Origin: Chromobacterium sp. IIBBL 290-4
GTDB taxonomy: Bacteria; Pseudomonadota; Gammaproteobacteria; Burkholderiales; Chromobacteriaceae
Direction of reading: 5' to 3'
Assembly (NCBI RefSeq): GCF_024207115.1
Contig: NZ_CP100128.1
Location: forward strand, 1,674,001 to 1,738,000
DNA length: 64,000 nucleotides
The notes under the pieces are model-generated. The model did no database searches. It saw only the letters and a list, made by a program, of their open reading frames with translations, and was not told where the DNA came from. The stretch's first letter is position 1. The number at the start of each line of letters is the position of its first letter. A program made the translations under genes and the position numbers. Shown here piece by piece: positions 18,409-26,131 of this stretch.

Positions 18409-19295
18409 TGATTTACGATCTCGCAGCTGTCGGCGCCGCCGGCTGCTGGGCGCTGGGCAGCATGCTCGGCGCCACGCCCTCCCGCCATTTTGGCCCCTTC
18501 GCCTTTACCCGTTTGCGGCTGAGTTTGCTGACCGCGCTGTTGGGCGGCTATAGCCTGTTGTCCGGCGGCTGGCACACGCTTGGCGCCGCCAGCGTCAGAC
18601 CGGTGCTGTTGTCCGGACTGGCCGGCATATTTCTGGGCGACACGGTGATGTTCGCCTCGATGAACCGGCTCGGGCCGCGTCGCACCGGTCTATTGTTCGC
18701 CACCCATTCCGTTTTTTCAGTCCTGTTGGGCGTGTTGTTCCTGTCCGAGCGCCTGAGCGCGGCCGCGATGCTGGGCAGCCTGCTGGTGTTTGGCGGCGTG
18801 CTGCTGGCGGTGGCCTTCGGCCGGCGCGAGGTGGATGCCCATGTGTGGGAGCGCAACGACAAATTGGCTTCCGGCGTGGCCTTGGGCTTGGCCGCCGCCA
18901 TCTGCCAGGCGCTGGGCACTTTCTTCGCCAAGCCGGCGATGGTCGCCGGGGTGGACCCGATTGCCGCATCGGCCTTGCGCATGGGCGTGAGCTGCGGCGC
19001 GCATTACCTGCTGTGGGGCAGCGGCCTGGCGTTGGCGAAAAGCCGCGGCGCGTATACCCCGCGCATGCTGGGCCAGACCGCGCTGAACGGGCTGGTGGCG
19101 CTGGGGCTGGGCATGACCTTGATCATGTTGGCCTTGCAGCGAGCCGATGTGGCGACGGTGGGCATTCTGTCGGCGATGAGCCCGGTGCTGATCCTGCCCA
19201 TGCTGTGGTGGAAGCTGAAACGCCCGCCGCCGCCCTTGGCCTGGATAGGCGCGGCCCTGAGCTGCGCCGGCACCGCGCTGGTGGTGCTGCGCTGA
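18405..19295 (+). CDS. DMT-superfamily (EamA) exporter
   Basis: The 296-residue protein has about ten membrane helices in two EamA repeats. The first contains LAGIFLGDTVMFASMNRLGPRRTGLLFATHS, quoted only in part (GDTVMFASMNRLGPRR). The second ends ATVGILSAMSPVLILPMLWW, followed by AWIGAALSCAGTALVVLR. It would export a small metabolite or amino acid, which cannot be deduced. Its start overlaps the stop of the AlaX-like gene by four bases. It is the last host gene before the tail locus. A degenerate second copy of its last 39 codons lies at 21928-22044. Confidence 0.85.
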   Translation: MMIYDLAAVGAAGCWALGSMLGATPSRHFGPFAFTRLRLSLLTALLGGYSLLSGGWHTLGAASVRPVLLSGLAGIFLGDTVMFASMNRLGPRRTGLLFATHSVFSVLLGVLFLSERLSAAAMLGSLLVFGGVLLAVAFGRREVDAHVWERNDKLASGVALGLAAAICQALGTFFAKPAMVAGVDPIAASALRMGVSCGAHYLLWGSGLALAKSRGAYTPRMLGQTALNGLVALGLGMTLIMLALQRADVATVGILSAMSPVLILPMLWWKLKRPPPPLAWIGAALSCAGTALVVLR

Positions 19296-19308
19296 GTCCT
19301 GCCATGCA

Positions 19309-19334
19309 AAAACCGCGCCGGTTGGGCGCGGTTT
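19309..19334 (-). terminator. Terminator at the end of the fibre operon
   Basis: Stem AAACCGCGCC / GGCGCGGTTT. On the minus strand the distal arm runs into TTTTT, so it ends transcription of the minus-strand tail-fibre genes. The other arm merges with the parS-like site at 19331. Confidence 0.75.
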
Positions 19335-19344
19335 CACGTGGAAC
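19331..19344. promoter_or_regulatory. parS-like site 3 (one mismatch)
   Basis: GTTTCACGTGGAAC overlaps the base of the terminator stem between the DMT exporter gene and the first tail-fibre gene. The same terminator-plus-site unit recurs at 22059-22093. Confidence 0.65.
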
Positions 19345-19361
19345 ATGGCGATGGGGTTAGG

Positions 19362-20411
19362 TCAGCATTTGATGCAGGCGAGCAGGGCGACGTTGCGGGG
19401 GCGGGTGCCGCCGGCGATGAAGCAAAGATTGGAGTTCAGAGGACGATTACAATTGTTATCGACGGGTTTGCCAAAAGAATTTCCAGCATAAGCATTCAGT
19501 ATCTGATTATAAGCATACCCTTTGAGCGTGCTTGCGTAGTCCTGATCCCGAATGGGGTCGGTCTGCATCGCGCGATTGAAATCATCGACTGTCGCATTAT
19601 TTGAGTTGTTGCCTTCGACGACTAGATCTTGTAAGGCATCTGGGCCAATTGACGCAGTTTGCAGCGATGGGGCTTGCCAAGAGCCGAATGTTCTGCCCGG
19701 ATCTTTGCCTGCATTCTTGATATCCCAACCACGAATAAACTCACCGCAAAGGTCAGGAAGCACGAAAGTCGAGGTCCCATCGCCGATGCCATAGAGTGTG
19801 CTTATTGCTGCAAACAATGCCGGGTAGTCCTTGCGGTTAACAGCCCGCCCATCGGCCACCAGCCAACCTGCAGGAGCATCTTTCATCGCAAAATAGGCCA
19901 CCATCCCCGCTGGCGCGGCAGCATTCACTTGCGTGGCAGTCGCGCCATCGCTGATCCCATATCCGGCCAGCGTCGTGGCTTTGTCCGCTTTGTTTGCCAA
20001 CTTGTTGGTGACGGTGGTGGAGAAGTTTTGGTCGCGGCCCAGAGCATCGGCCAGCTCTTTCAGCGTGTTCAAGGCATCGGGCGCACTGGCTACTAGGCTG
20101 TCTATCGCGGTTTTCAGGTCGCTCTTGCTGGCACCATCGGCAATGCCATAACCAGCCAAGGTGGTGGGTTTTTGGCTGCCGCCCCAGGCGATGTTTTGTA
20201 CCGCTTGCAGCAATTGGTCCTTGCGAGATGGATCAGGATTTTGGCCGTTGCTCTTGATGACGGACAGCACCTCTTGCTGGGTGGATTGCACGGCGGATTG
20301 GACGCCATTCAACCACTCCGAGGTGACGATGGTGCCGAAATCCCCGGTGGCCGGGTTGCCGTCATGGAACAGGCCATCGGGGCTGGTAATCGATTTGAGC
20401 TGGTCTTGCAT
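19362..20411 (-). CDS. Tail fibre protein, copy 1 (tail-collar type)
   Basis: The 349-residue protein has an N-terminal attachment region (FHDGNPATGDFGTIVTSEWLNG), two TTLAGYGI(A/S)DGA repeat units, then GMVAYFAMKDAPAGWLVADGR and LPDLCGEFIRGWD, which mark a phage tail-collar domain. A variable tip follows, and the end is RPRNVALLACIKC. It should trimerise as the receptor-binding fibre of the contractile tail. The ATG at 20411 has GGGAGG upstream. Its first two thirds closely match copies 2 and 3, while the tip differs. It is the most distal gene of the tail operon and is followed by a terminator. Confidence 0.85.
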   Translation of the reverse strand: MQDQLKSITSPDGLFHDGNPATGDFGTIVTSEWLNGVQSAVQSTQQEVLSVIKSNGQNPDPSRKDQLLQAVQNIAWGGSQKPTTLAGYGIADGASKSDLKTAIDSLVASAPDALNTLKELADALGRDQNFSTTVTNKLANKADKATTLAGYGISDGATATQVNAAAPAGMVAYFAMKDAPAGWLVADGRAVNRKDYPALFAAISTLYGIGDGTSTFVLPDLCGEFIRGWDIKNAGKDPGRTFGSWQAPSLQTASIGPDALQDLVVEGNNSNNATVDDFNRAMQTDPIRDQDYASTLKGYAYNQILNAYAGNSFGKPVDNNCNRPLNSNLCFIAGGTRPRNVALLACIKC

Positions 20412-20485
20412 GAAAAGCGCCTCCCGCAGGTAAAGAGAAATCGGCCGCAGGGGCCGATGACAGATGTCGCTGATTGAGAATGGCG
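20412..20485. repeat. Duplicated fibre-gene leader, copy A
   Basis: About 74 bases, including CTCCCGCAGGTAAAGAGAAA and a TCGGCC...GGCCGA hairpin, are repeated almost exactly at 21694-21767 upstream of the second fibre gene. Fibre genes 1 and 2 were therefore duplicated together with their leader. Confidence 0.75.
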
Positions 20486-20610
20486 TTGATTGTGAAGGAG
20501 GGGGCAATGATGGTTCAGAGGAAGGATGTCAGTGCGTGACCATGATGAGGAGTAGCTGTCGCAAGGCGAACTTGTCGTGAACCACTCCTATCTGCATGGG
20601 GTATTAAGTC

Positions 20611-21693
20611 TTAGTACTTGATGCTTGCAAGTAAGGCAACTGAGCGCGGCTTAGTTTCATTGCCTCCGTATGGAGCTGTTTGTCCCCAGCCTGAGCCAGC
20701 GCCTCCGGCGACATCCGCAGCGCCTATGGTGCCTGCAGAAATAACTTTGCTGCCAAGTCCATGCTGGTGTAGCGCAATGTCCGAGTCTGCCCAGGTGCCA
20801 AATGGGCGGTTGACATCTACGTTGCGGCCATCATCCCAGCAGCGCTGGAACTCTCCCCGAACGTCATAGGCGAAGAAAGTATTGTCATCGTTGTCTGTAA
20901 AGGAAATAGAGCCTGCCATCCATTTTCCCGGGACGACCATCAGGCCGTTATGTATGGCCCAGGCACGTAACGCTGCATATTTCCCGGTAGCAAGTAATTT
21001 TTGAGGCCCACATTTGATGTAGCCAGGACGGGCTGTTGGCTGCGTGTCCAGCAGCAGGCTGCCTATCAGCGTGCTGGCGTATCCGGTGTAATTTGCTCCG
21101 TTGGCGTTGAATATCTGCCAAGTCATCACGCTGTTATAGCCATCATGCCAGATCGGGCCGATATCCTGAGTTGGCAGTGGCATATCCTGTGTCAGGCGAG
21201 TCATGGCATTGCTTATGCCATAACCTGCCAGTGTTCCGGCCTTGTCGGCTTTGCCTGCAAGCAACTTGGCGATGGATGACGCAAAGCTGGCGTCGTTTCC
21301 AAGCGCAGCGGCCAGTTCCTGCAAGGTGTTCAAGGCGCCTGGCGCGCCGGCGATCAGATTATTGATGGCGGTTTGCAGATCTGTTTTGCTAGCGCCGTCG
21401 TTAATGCCATATCCCGCCAAAGTAGTGGGTCTCTGGCTGCTGCCCCAGGCGATATTGCGCACGGCCTGCAGCAATTGGTCCTGGCGGCTGGGGTCGGTTT
21501 TCTGGCCGCTGCTTTGGATGACCGAGACTAATTCCTGCTGAGCGGATTGCAGCGCCGACTGGGTGGTTTGCATGCCGGTTTGCATGCTATTCAACCAGTC
21601 GGCGCTGACGATGCTGCCAAGCTCGCCGGTGGAGGGGTTGCCGTCGCGGAAAGTCTGGCTGGGGGTGCTAGAAGGTTGGATGGGGTCTTGCAT
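20611..21693 (-). CDS. Tail fibre protein, copy 2
   Basis: The 360-residue protein shares the FRDGNPSTGELGSIVSADWLN attachment region (quoted in part) and the TTLAGYGINDGA / GTLAGYGISNAM repeats with the other two fibres. From about residue 185 it diverges completely: no GMVAYFAMKD segment, but TQDIGPIWHDGYNSV, then FFAYDVRGEFQRCWDDGRNVD and the end KPRSVALLASIKY. It keeps a collar-like C terminus with a different tip, which suggests another receptor. GGGAG precedes the ATG at 21693. No terminator separates it from copy 1. Confidence 0.85.
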   Translation of the reverse strand: MQDPIQPSSTPSQTFRDGNPSTGELGSIVSADWLNSMQTGMQTTQSALQSAQQELVSVIQSSGQKTDPSRQDQLLQAVRNIAWGSSQRPTTLAGYGINDGASKTDLQTAINNLIAGAPGALNTLQELAAALGNDASFASSIAKLLAGKADKAGTLAGYGISNAMTRLTQDMPLPTQDIGPIWHDGYNSVMTWQIFNANGANYTGYASTLIGSLLLDTQPTARPGYIKCGPQKLLATGKYAALRAWAIHNGLMVVPGKWMAGSISFTDNDDNTFFAYDVRGEFQRCWDDGRNVDVNRPFGTWADSDIALHQHGLGSKVISAGTIGAADVAGGAGSGWGQTAPYGGNETKPRSVALLASIKY

Positions 21694-21767
21694 GGTAAGC
21701 GTCTCCCGCAGGTAAAGAGAAATCGGCCGCAAGGGCCGATGACAAATGTCGCCGATTGAGAATGAGG
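21694..21767. repeat. Duplicated fibre-gene leader, copy B
   Basis: Near-identical to 20412-20485, including the TCGGCC/GGCCGA hairpin. It lies directly upstream of the second fibre gene. Confidence 0.75.
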
Positions 21768-21927
21768 GCGATTGTGCGGGAGCGCCTGTCCATCTTGCAG
21801 TGGACGGGTGTCAGTTAGGGTTGGATGGATCGCAACTTATCCTAATTGATCCTATCTTCTGTTATTTGAATAGAAAAACGGGGCGTGCAGATGTTGTGGT
21901 GGCCGAGAGGCTGGCATGGCATTGGTG

Positions 21928-22044
21928 ATGAACCCGGTACTGCTCCTGCCCATGTTGTGGTGGAGGTTAGAACGCCAGCCGTCGCTGCCATTTGCCTGGA
22001 TTGGCATGGTCTTGAGCGGCACCGCGCCGATGATGTGGCGCTGA
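21928..22044 (+). pseudogene. Fragment of a second DMT exporter gene (3' end only)
   Basis: The frame reads MNPVLLLPMLWWRLERQ..., then FAWIGMVLSGTAPMMWR and stop. It matches the last codons of the intact exporter (MSPVLILPMLWWKLKR..., LAWIGAALSCAGTALVVLR). Homology stops abruptly just upstream. The fragment is followed by the same terminator and parS-like site as the real gene, so the whole junction was copied or imported. The sequence has diverged, so the event is not recent, or the donor was another strain. Confidence 0.8.
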
Positions 22045-22058
22045 GCCCAGTTATGTAA

Positions 22059-22083
22059 AAACCGCGCCGATTGAGCGCGGTTT
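22059..22083 (-). terminator. Second copy of the fibre-operon terminator
   Basis: Stem AAACCGCGC / GCGCGGTTT with a run of Ts on the minus strand, downstream of fibre gene 3. It should end, at least partly, the main tail transcript before fibres 2 and 1. Confidence 0.7.
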
Positions 22084-22093
22084 CACGTGGAAC
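22080..22093. promoter_or_regulatory. parS-like site 4 (one mismatch)
   Basis: GTTTCACGTGGAAC fused to the terminator stem, in the same arrangement as at 19331-19344. Confidence 0.65.
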
Positions 22094-22109
22094 AAGCGAT
22101 TGGATCAGA

Positions 22110-23084
22110 TCAGCATTTGATGCAGGCGAGCAGTGCGACGTTGCGGGGGCGGATGGATCTTATAAATCCCGAAGCGCTCGGGCAGCTCGTTGTTGTCGAG
22201 TTCACAAAGTGTAGATTTACCCCACTGGCCTGAGCGACTTCGTATCCAAGAGCAACTAAGTCATTTGATGACCAGTCTATAGCGCCCACTGTTTGAAGAC
22301 CATCATCGTCAACTAGGATTTGTGACGAAATCTGAGTTGAGCCTATCTTTCGGTTAATGTCTACCCCTCTTCCCCTATCCCAACCTCGGATAAACTCCCC
22401 GCAGAGGTTGGGCACAGTAAAAGTCGTGGCTCCAACGACGTCATAGGTACTATTCAGCACAGCACCAAGTGCAGGGTAGTCTTTGCATGAGTAGCTTTTC
22501 CCATCGGCCACCAACCATCCTGCCGGGGCATCCTTCATCGCGAAATAAGCCACCATCCCCACAGGCGCAGCGGCATTGACTTGCGTGGCAGTCGCTCCAT
22601 CGCTGATGCCATATCCAGCTAAAGTCGAAGCTTTGTCGGCCTTGCCGGCGAGCAGCTTGGCGATGGAGGCTGCAAAGTTGGAATCATTGCCCAGCGCGGC
22701 GGCTAGCTCCTGCAAAGTGTTCAAAGCGCCTGGCGCGCCGGCCACCACGCCGTCGATGGCGGTTTTCAGGTCACTCTTGCTGGCGCCGTCCGCAATGCCA
22801 TATCCCGCCAGCGTGGTGGGCTTTTGAGTGCCGCCCCAAGCGATGTTCTGCACGGCCTGCAGCAATTGGTCCTGGCGGTTGGAATCGGTTTTCTGGCCGC
22901 TGTTCTGGATGACGGACACCAATTCCTGTTGCGCGGACTGTAGTGCGGACTGGGTGGTTTGCATGCTGTCTTGCATGCTGTTCAGCCAGTCGGCGTTGAC
23001 GATGCTGCCAAGCTCGCCAGAGGCAGGATTGCCGTTGCTGAATTTCTGGCTAGGCGCGGGCAGGGGTTTGATCGGGTCTTGCAT
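22110..23084 (-). CDS. Tail fibre protein, copy 3
   Basis: The 324-residue protein begins MQDPIKPLPAPSQKFSNGNP and has the same attachment region, two TTLAGYGI/STLAGYGI DGA repeats and GMVAYFAMKDAPAGWLVADGK. It then has a collar domain (VPNLCGEFIRGWDRGRGVD) and ends IRPRNVALLACIKC. It is nearest to the baseplate genes and so is probably the ancestral fibre. Its leader differs from that of copies 1 and 2. A terminator lies downstream, so the other two fibres may be made only by read-through or from their own promoters. I did not find a gene that looks like a fibre-assembly chaperone. Confidence 0.85.
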   Translation of the reverse strand: MQDPIKPLPAPSQKFSNGNPASGELGSIVNADWLNSMQDSMQTTQSALQSAQQELVSVIQNSGQKTDSNRQDQLLQAVQNIAWGGTQKPTTLAGYGIADGASKSDLKTAIDGVVAGAPGALNTLQELAAALGNDSNFAASIAKLLAGKADKASTLAGYGISDGATATQVNAAAPVGMVAYFAMKDAPAGWLVADGKSYSCKDYPALGAVLNSTYDVVGATTFTVPNLCGEFIRGWDRGRGVDINRKIGSTQISSQILVDDDGLQTVGAIDWSSNDLVALGYEVAQASGVNLHFVNSTTTSCPSASGFIRSIRPRNVALLACIKC

Positions 23085-23374
23085 GGGGTGCTCCTGTTGA
23101 GGGATGGATGTTTGGGCGCGAGGGGATGACGCCACTTTCCAAGCGTTTTCCCGCGAGAGCGTGGGCTACGCGCTTGATGTGTCGCTGCTAAGGGGCTGGT
23201 GGCGAGATGTCCGGTGGACCGCTGTTAGCTGGGAAAGCGTGAAGGCTGGCGGTTGAACGGGAGGCCGAGGAAGGCTGGGGTGCAACGCAATGCCGAAGGT
23301 GGATTGGCTTGCCGGCGGGGATGGAGCTTGCGATGAGGGATCAAGATGCGGCCGTGTTGACCGCTCCGATGGGC
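23085..23374. other. Spacer between baseplate and fibre genes
   Basis: 290 bases, GC-rich, without a gene I can support. Open frames here are antisense or extend from neighbouring genes and lack starts. It presumably carries the leader or a promoter of fibre gene 3. Confidence 0.45.
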
Positions 23375-23959
23375 CTAAGCCTGGTAGGCGAAATAGACGT
23401 AGGTGTGGGCGGGCTTGAGATCGTTGATGAGGTCTTCCAGCCTGGGGTCGCCGAAGGCAGTGAGCCGTTCGCCCGCCAACGATTGGCCGGCGCGGAAGCG
23501 GTAGGTTTGCATGCCCCCCTTGCTGCCGTGGACGGTGACGCGCCATTGCCAGATCACTTGGCCGGACCACACCTGCTCGCCGGCGCGGCCTAAGCCTGCG
23601 CGGAAGGGCTGTAGTTCGGAAATGTCGATATCGTAGCCCAGGCTTTTGGCCAGCTGGATGAAGTAGTTTTTCGACAGGCCGCCGGTTTCCGCCAGCTTGC
23701 CGCGCACGCTTTGCAGTCTTTGCTGATAGGTGGCGTCCGGCGGCGGCGTCAGGCCGCATATCCGCTCCCAGTCCGGCAGCAAAGGGCCGGGTTGCAGCGC
23801 CGTGACGGCGCCGGCCAGTTGCGTGGAGGATAACTGCGCGCGGTCCAAGGCCGCGCCTTCGGCGGAGAGTTCCGCGCTGAGCCGCGGCGCGTCCGGGCTA
23901 TAGCTGGCGGGCGGCAGCAGCTGGCTCAGCAGCTCGCGGTTGGATGGGCTTGGCGTCAT
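23375..23959 (-). CDS. Tail protein, Mu gp48-like (DUF2313/YmfQ)
   Basis: The 194-residue protein follows baseplate J as in Mu. NRELLSQLLPP at the N terminus, LLPDWERICGL, YQQRLQSVRGKLAETGGLSKNYFIQLAKSLGY (quoted as its core GLSKNYFIQLAKSLGYDI) and a C-terminal GDPRLEDLINDLKPAHTYVYF are typical of the DUF2313 tail proteins. These connect the baseplate wedge to the fibres. Its start overlaps the end of the gp47-like gene. Confidence 0.85.
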   Translation of the reverse strand: MTPSPSNRELLSQLLPPASYSPDAPRLSAELSAEGAALDRAQLSSTQLAGAVTALQPGPLLPDWERICGLTPPPDATYQQRLQSVRGKLAETGGLSKNYFIQLAKSLGYDIDISELQPFRAGLGRAGEQVWSGQVIWQWRVTVHGSKGGMQTYRFRAGQSLAGERLTAFGDPRLEDLINDLKPAHTYVYFAYQA

Positions 23960-25050
23960 CACTGGCCTCCCAGCGGGCTGATGGCCACCTTGCCCAGCCG
24001 CAGCCACTCAACCTGTCCGGTGGACGCGGCGGAGACGTTGGCGGCGGGCGCGCGCAGCAGGCGGTCGCGCACGCCGGGCAGGTTGGAGATCAGCGTTTCC
24101 AGTTGGCTGCGGTACAGCGGTTTGCCTGGCTCCAGCGCGGCGAAGTGTTGGTTCAAGGCCTGATTGAGCTGGATAGTGAAATCGTTGAGGCTGACGCCGT
24201 CCAGCGCCACCGCCAGGTCCAAGTCGACGGGAACCGGCTTGGGCAGAATCACCCGGCAGGTCGCGGTGACCGGTTTTTTGTCCAGGATGGCGCGTTCCGC
24301 CGCGGCGCGGATGGCTTCCGAGGCCTCGGCCTGCACGCCGGTGACGGCCACCACCACCTGCCCCAGTTGCTTGGGATCGAGCGGCAGCACATAAGCGGCG
24401 CCGACGCCGTCCACTTCCATCGCCCAGCGGCGATAGTCGTAACGGTTGCCGCCAGCCGGGGGGCGGCGGATCAGCTCCAGCAGGCGGTCAAGCAGCGCCG
24501 CGTCGCTTTCCGGGTCGGCGCCGCCGTTCATCTTGAGCAAGGTCGCCGGGCTTCTGACACCGGATGGCGCTTGCATCAGTTCCACCGGCAAATTGTCCGG
24601 CTGGCTGCCGGTCGTGCCGGCCTGGCTGGCGAGAATGGGGACGATGGCCTGGCCGTTGGCGTCCAGGCGGTCCGGCGCGGGATTGCCTTGCGGGTCGGCC
24701 GCCTGGGTGACGTAGAGCTGGTCGCCGACGCGGACTTGCAGGCCGGCGGGGACCATCGCGCCCGCCTTGCCATCGATTTGCAGCCAGCCGGAGGCTGGGG
24801 TGGCCCCCTTGCGTGAGAGGCCGCGCAGCCGGGCGTGCTGTTCCAGATTATCGCTGTCGGCGGTGTCGGGGAAAATTTGGCGGGCGATCCAGCTCTGGTG
24901 CTGGTACAAGCCTTCCACGGCGCTGGCGGTGACGCTGGCGCGGACAAAGTTGTCGCTGTCGGGGGTAAGGGCCGCATCGGCGCGCAGGTTTTGCAGGTCG
25001 CGCAGCCAGGCGTCGCGCAGGGCGGCGAAATCGGGCGTGGACAGGGGCAT
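23959..25050 (-). CDS. Baseplate J protein (Mu gp47-like)
   Basis: The 363-residue baseplate wedge protein shows the family pattern: LARxAVEGLYQHQSWIARQIFPDTAD-like N terminus (here SAVEGLYQHQSWIARQIFP), GGADPESDAALLDRLLELIRRP and AMEVDGVGAAYVLPL. It has a C-terminal DFTIQLNQALNQHF and VEWLRLGKVAISPLGG. In contractile tails it forms the ring that transmits fibre binding to sheath contraction. It overlaps both neighbours by a few bases, the compact arrangement of a phage late operon. Confidence 0.9.
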   Translation of the reverse strand: MPLSTPDFAALRDAWLRDLQNLRADAALTPDSDNFVRASVTASAVEGLYQHQSWIARQIFPDTADSDNLEQHARLRGLSRKGATPASGWLQIDGKAGAMVPAGLQVRVGDQLYVTQAADPQGNPAPDRLDANGQAIVPILASQAGTTGSQPDNLPVELMQAPSGVRSPATLLKMNGGADPESDAALLDRLLELIRRPPAGGNRYDYRRWAMEVDGVGAAYVLPLDPKQLGQVVVAVTGVQAEASEAIRAAAERAILDKKPVTATCRVILPKPVPVDLDLAVALDGVSLNDFTIQLNQALNQHFAALEPGKPLYRSQLETLISNLPGVRDRLLRAPAANVSAASTGQVEWLRLGKVAISPLGGQ

Positions 25051-25400
25051 CAGGCTATCCTCACTTGATGTTGGAAATGGCGGGTGCGGCCGCCGGCATC
25101 GGCGACCTCGATGTCGAGCAGCAGCCGGCCGGAGCCTGGGCGTTGCGACGACACTTGAATGCGGCTGGCGCGGCCGTCCTGCTGCAGCGGCTGCAGGGCC
25201 TGCTCGGCGTATTGGCAGGCCAGCAGGTCGATGCGGCTGCTGTCTTTGCTGCGGGACAGTTCGTGCAGGCGCGAGCCCAGCGTCGGGTCGGCCCACCAGC
25301 CGCCCAGCGGCGTCATCAGCCGCAGGTAGACGGCGTTGGCGAGGGTGTCGGTGGAGCCGCCGGCGTAGTCGCCGGTGAGGGGGTCGAGCAGGGGATCCAT
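25050..25400 (-). CDS. Baseplate protein, Mu gp46-like (gpW/gp25 fold)
   Basis: The 116-residue protein contains LANAVYLRLMTPLGGWWADPTLGSRL (quoted as its core LMTPLGGWWADPTLGSRLHEL), then YAEQALQPLQQDGRASRI and a C-terminal beta strand region. This matches the GP46 family, which corresponds to the gp25/gpW-like wedge component that initiates sheath polymerisation. Its stop overlaps the start of baseplate J (ATGA). Confidence 0.88.
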   Translation of the reverse strand: MDPLLDPLTGDYAGGSTDTLANAVYLRLMTPLGGWWADPTLGSRLHELSRSKDSSRIDLLACQYAEQALQPLQQDGRASRIQVSSQRPGSGRLLLDIEVADAGGRTRHFQHQVRIA

Positions 25401-25457
25401 GGCTATTTTCCTGGAATGAGGTAGGGCGCGGCAGAGGACGCCGGTCAGTGGCGCGGC

Positions 25458-26120
25458 TTATTTGGGCGGGCTGGTCGGGCCGTTGGGCGCGTCGTGGGTG
25501 TGGCTAGCCAGGCTCTTGCCGCTGGCTTTGACATCGCCGCTGGCGTTCATCGAACCGCTCAGCGCGATGTCGCCGGTGACGCTGGCGCCGCTGCCGCCCT
25601 GGACGGCCAGGCCGCCGTTGCCGCTGATCTGGCCTTGCGCCACCAGCTGTTGGCTGGTTTGCAGCGTGGGGGTGGTGAAGGCGGCCTGCTTGCTGGCGTT
25701 GACTTGCAGACCCTCGCAATCCAGTTGCGCGTTCTTGCAGCTCAGATGGAAGGTATCGCAGCTAACTTCTATTATCTTGCCGCGTTTGAGCACGATCTTG
25801 CTGCCTTCGTCGCTATACAGGGCTACCTCGCCGGGTTGCAGCGATTGCAGGCGGTAGCTGCCGTGTTCGGTGGCGATCACCACGCTGTGGCTGCTGCGGC
25901 CGCCCAGCGGCAACACCATGGCCATGCTGCCGGGCGGCGGGTTGGAGGTGTAGCCGTAATGCTGGAACAGCTCGGCGTCTTGCAGCCGCTCGCCGGCCAG
26001 CGCGTCGGCCTGGGCCAGCTGCACGCCGCCGCCGCTGTCCACATGGGTGAGCGCGGCGCGGAAACCCTGGCGCACATTGCCCAGCGCGCGGCGGATGCGT
26101 TGATCGACTTCATGCCACAT
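25458..26120 (-). CDS. Baseplate spike protein V (Mu gp45-like)
   Basis: The 220-residue protein starts MWHEVDQRIRRALGNVRQGFRA and contains LQDAELFQHYGYTSNPPPGS, an OB-fold region (VVIATEHGSYRLQSLQPGEVALYSDEGSKIVL, core only) and a repetitive beta-helical C terminus. It ends SHTHDAPNGPTSPPK. It forms the trimeric membrane-piercing spike. The HTHDAP end resembles the metal-holding tip of other spikes. AGGAG stands before the ATG at 26120. Confidence 0.88.
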   Translation of the reverse strand: MWHEVDQRIRRALGNVRQGFRAALTHVDSGGGVQLAQADALAGERLQDAELFQHYGYTSNPPPGSMAMVLPLGGRSSHSVVIATEHGSYRLQSLQPGEVALYSDEGSKIVLKRGKIIEVSCDTFHLSCKNAQLDCEGLQVNASKQAAFTTPTLQTSQQLVAQGQISGNGGLAVQGGSGASVTGDIALSGSMNASGDVKASGKSLASHTHDAPNGPTSPPK

Positions 26121-26131
26121 GGCGTTCTCCT

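Noticed and set aside
18717..19346. Minus-strand frame starting in the parS-like site (MFHVKP...)
   Set aside because: The ATG and FHVK residues are simply the translation of the palindrome; the rest is antisense to the DMT gene.
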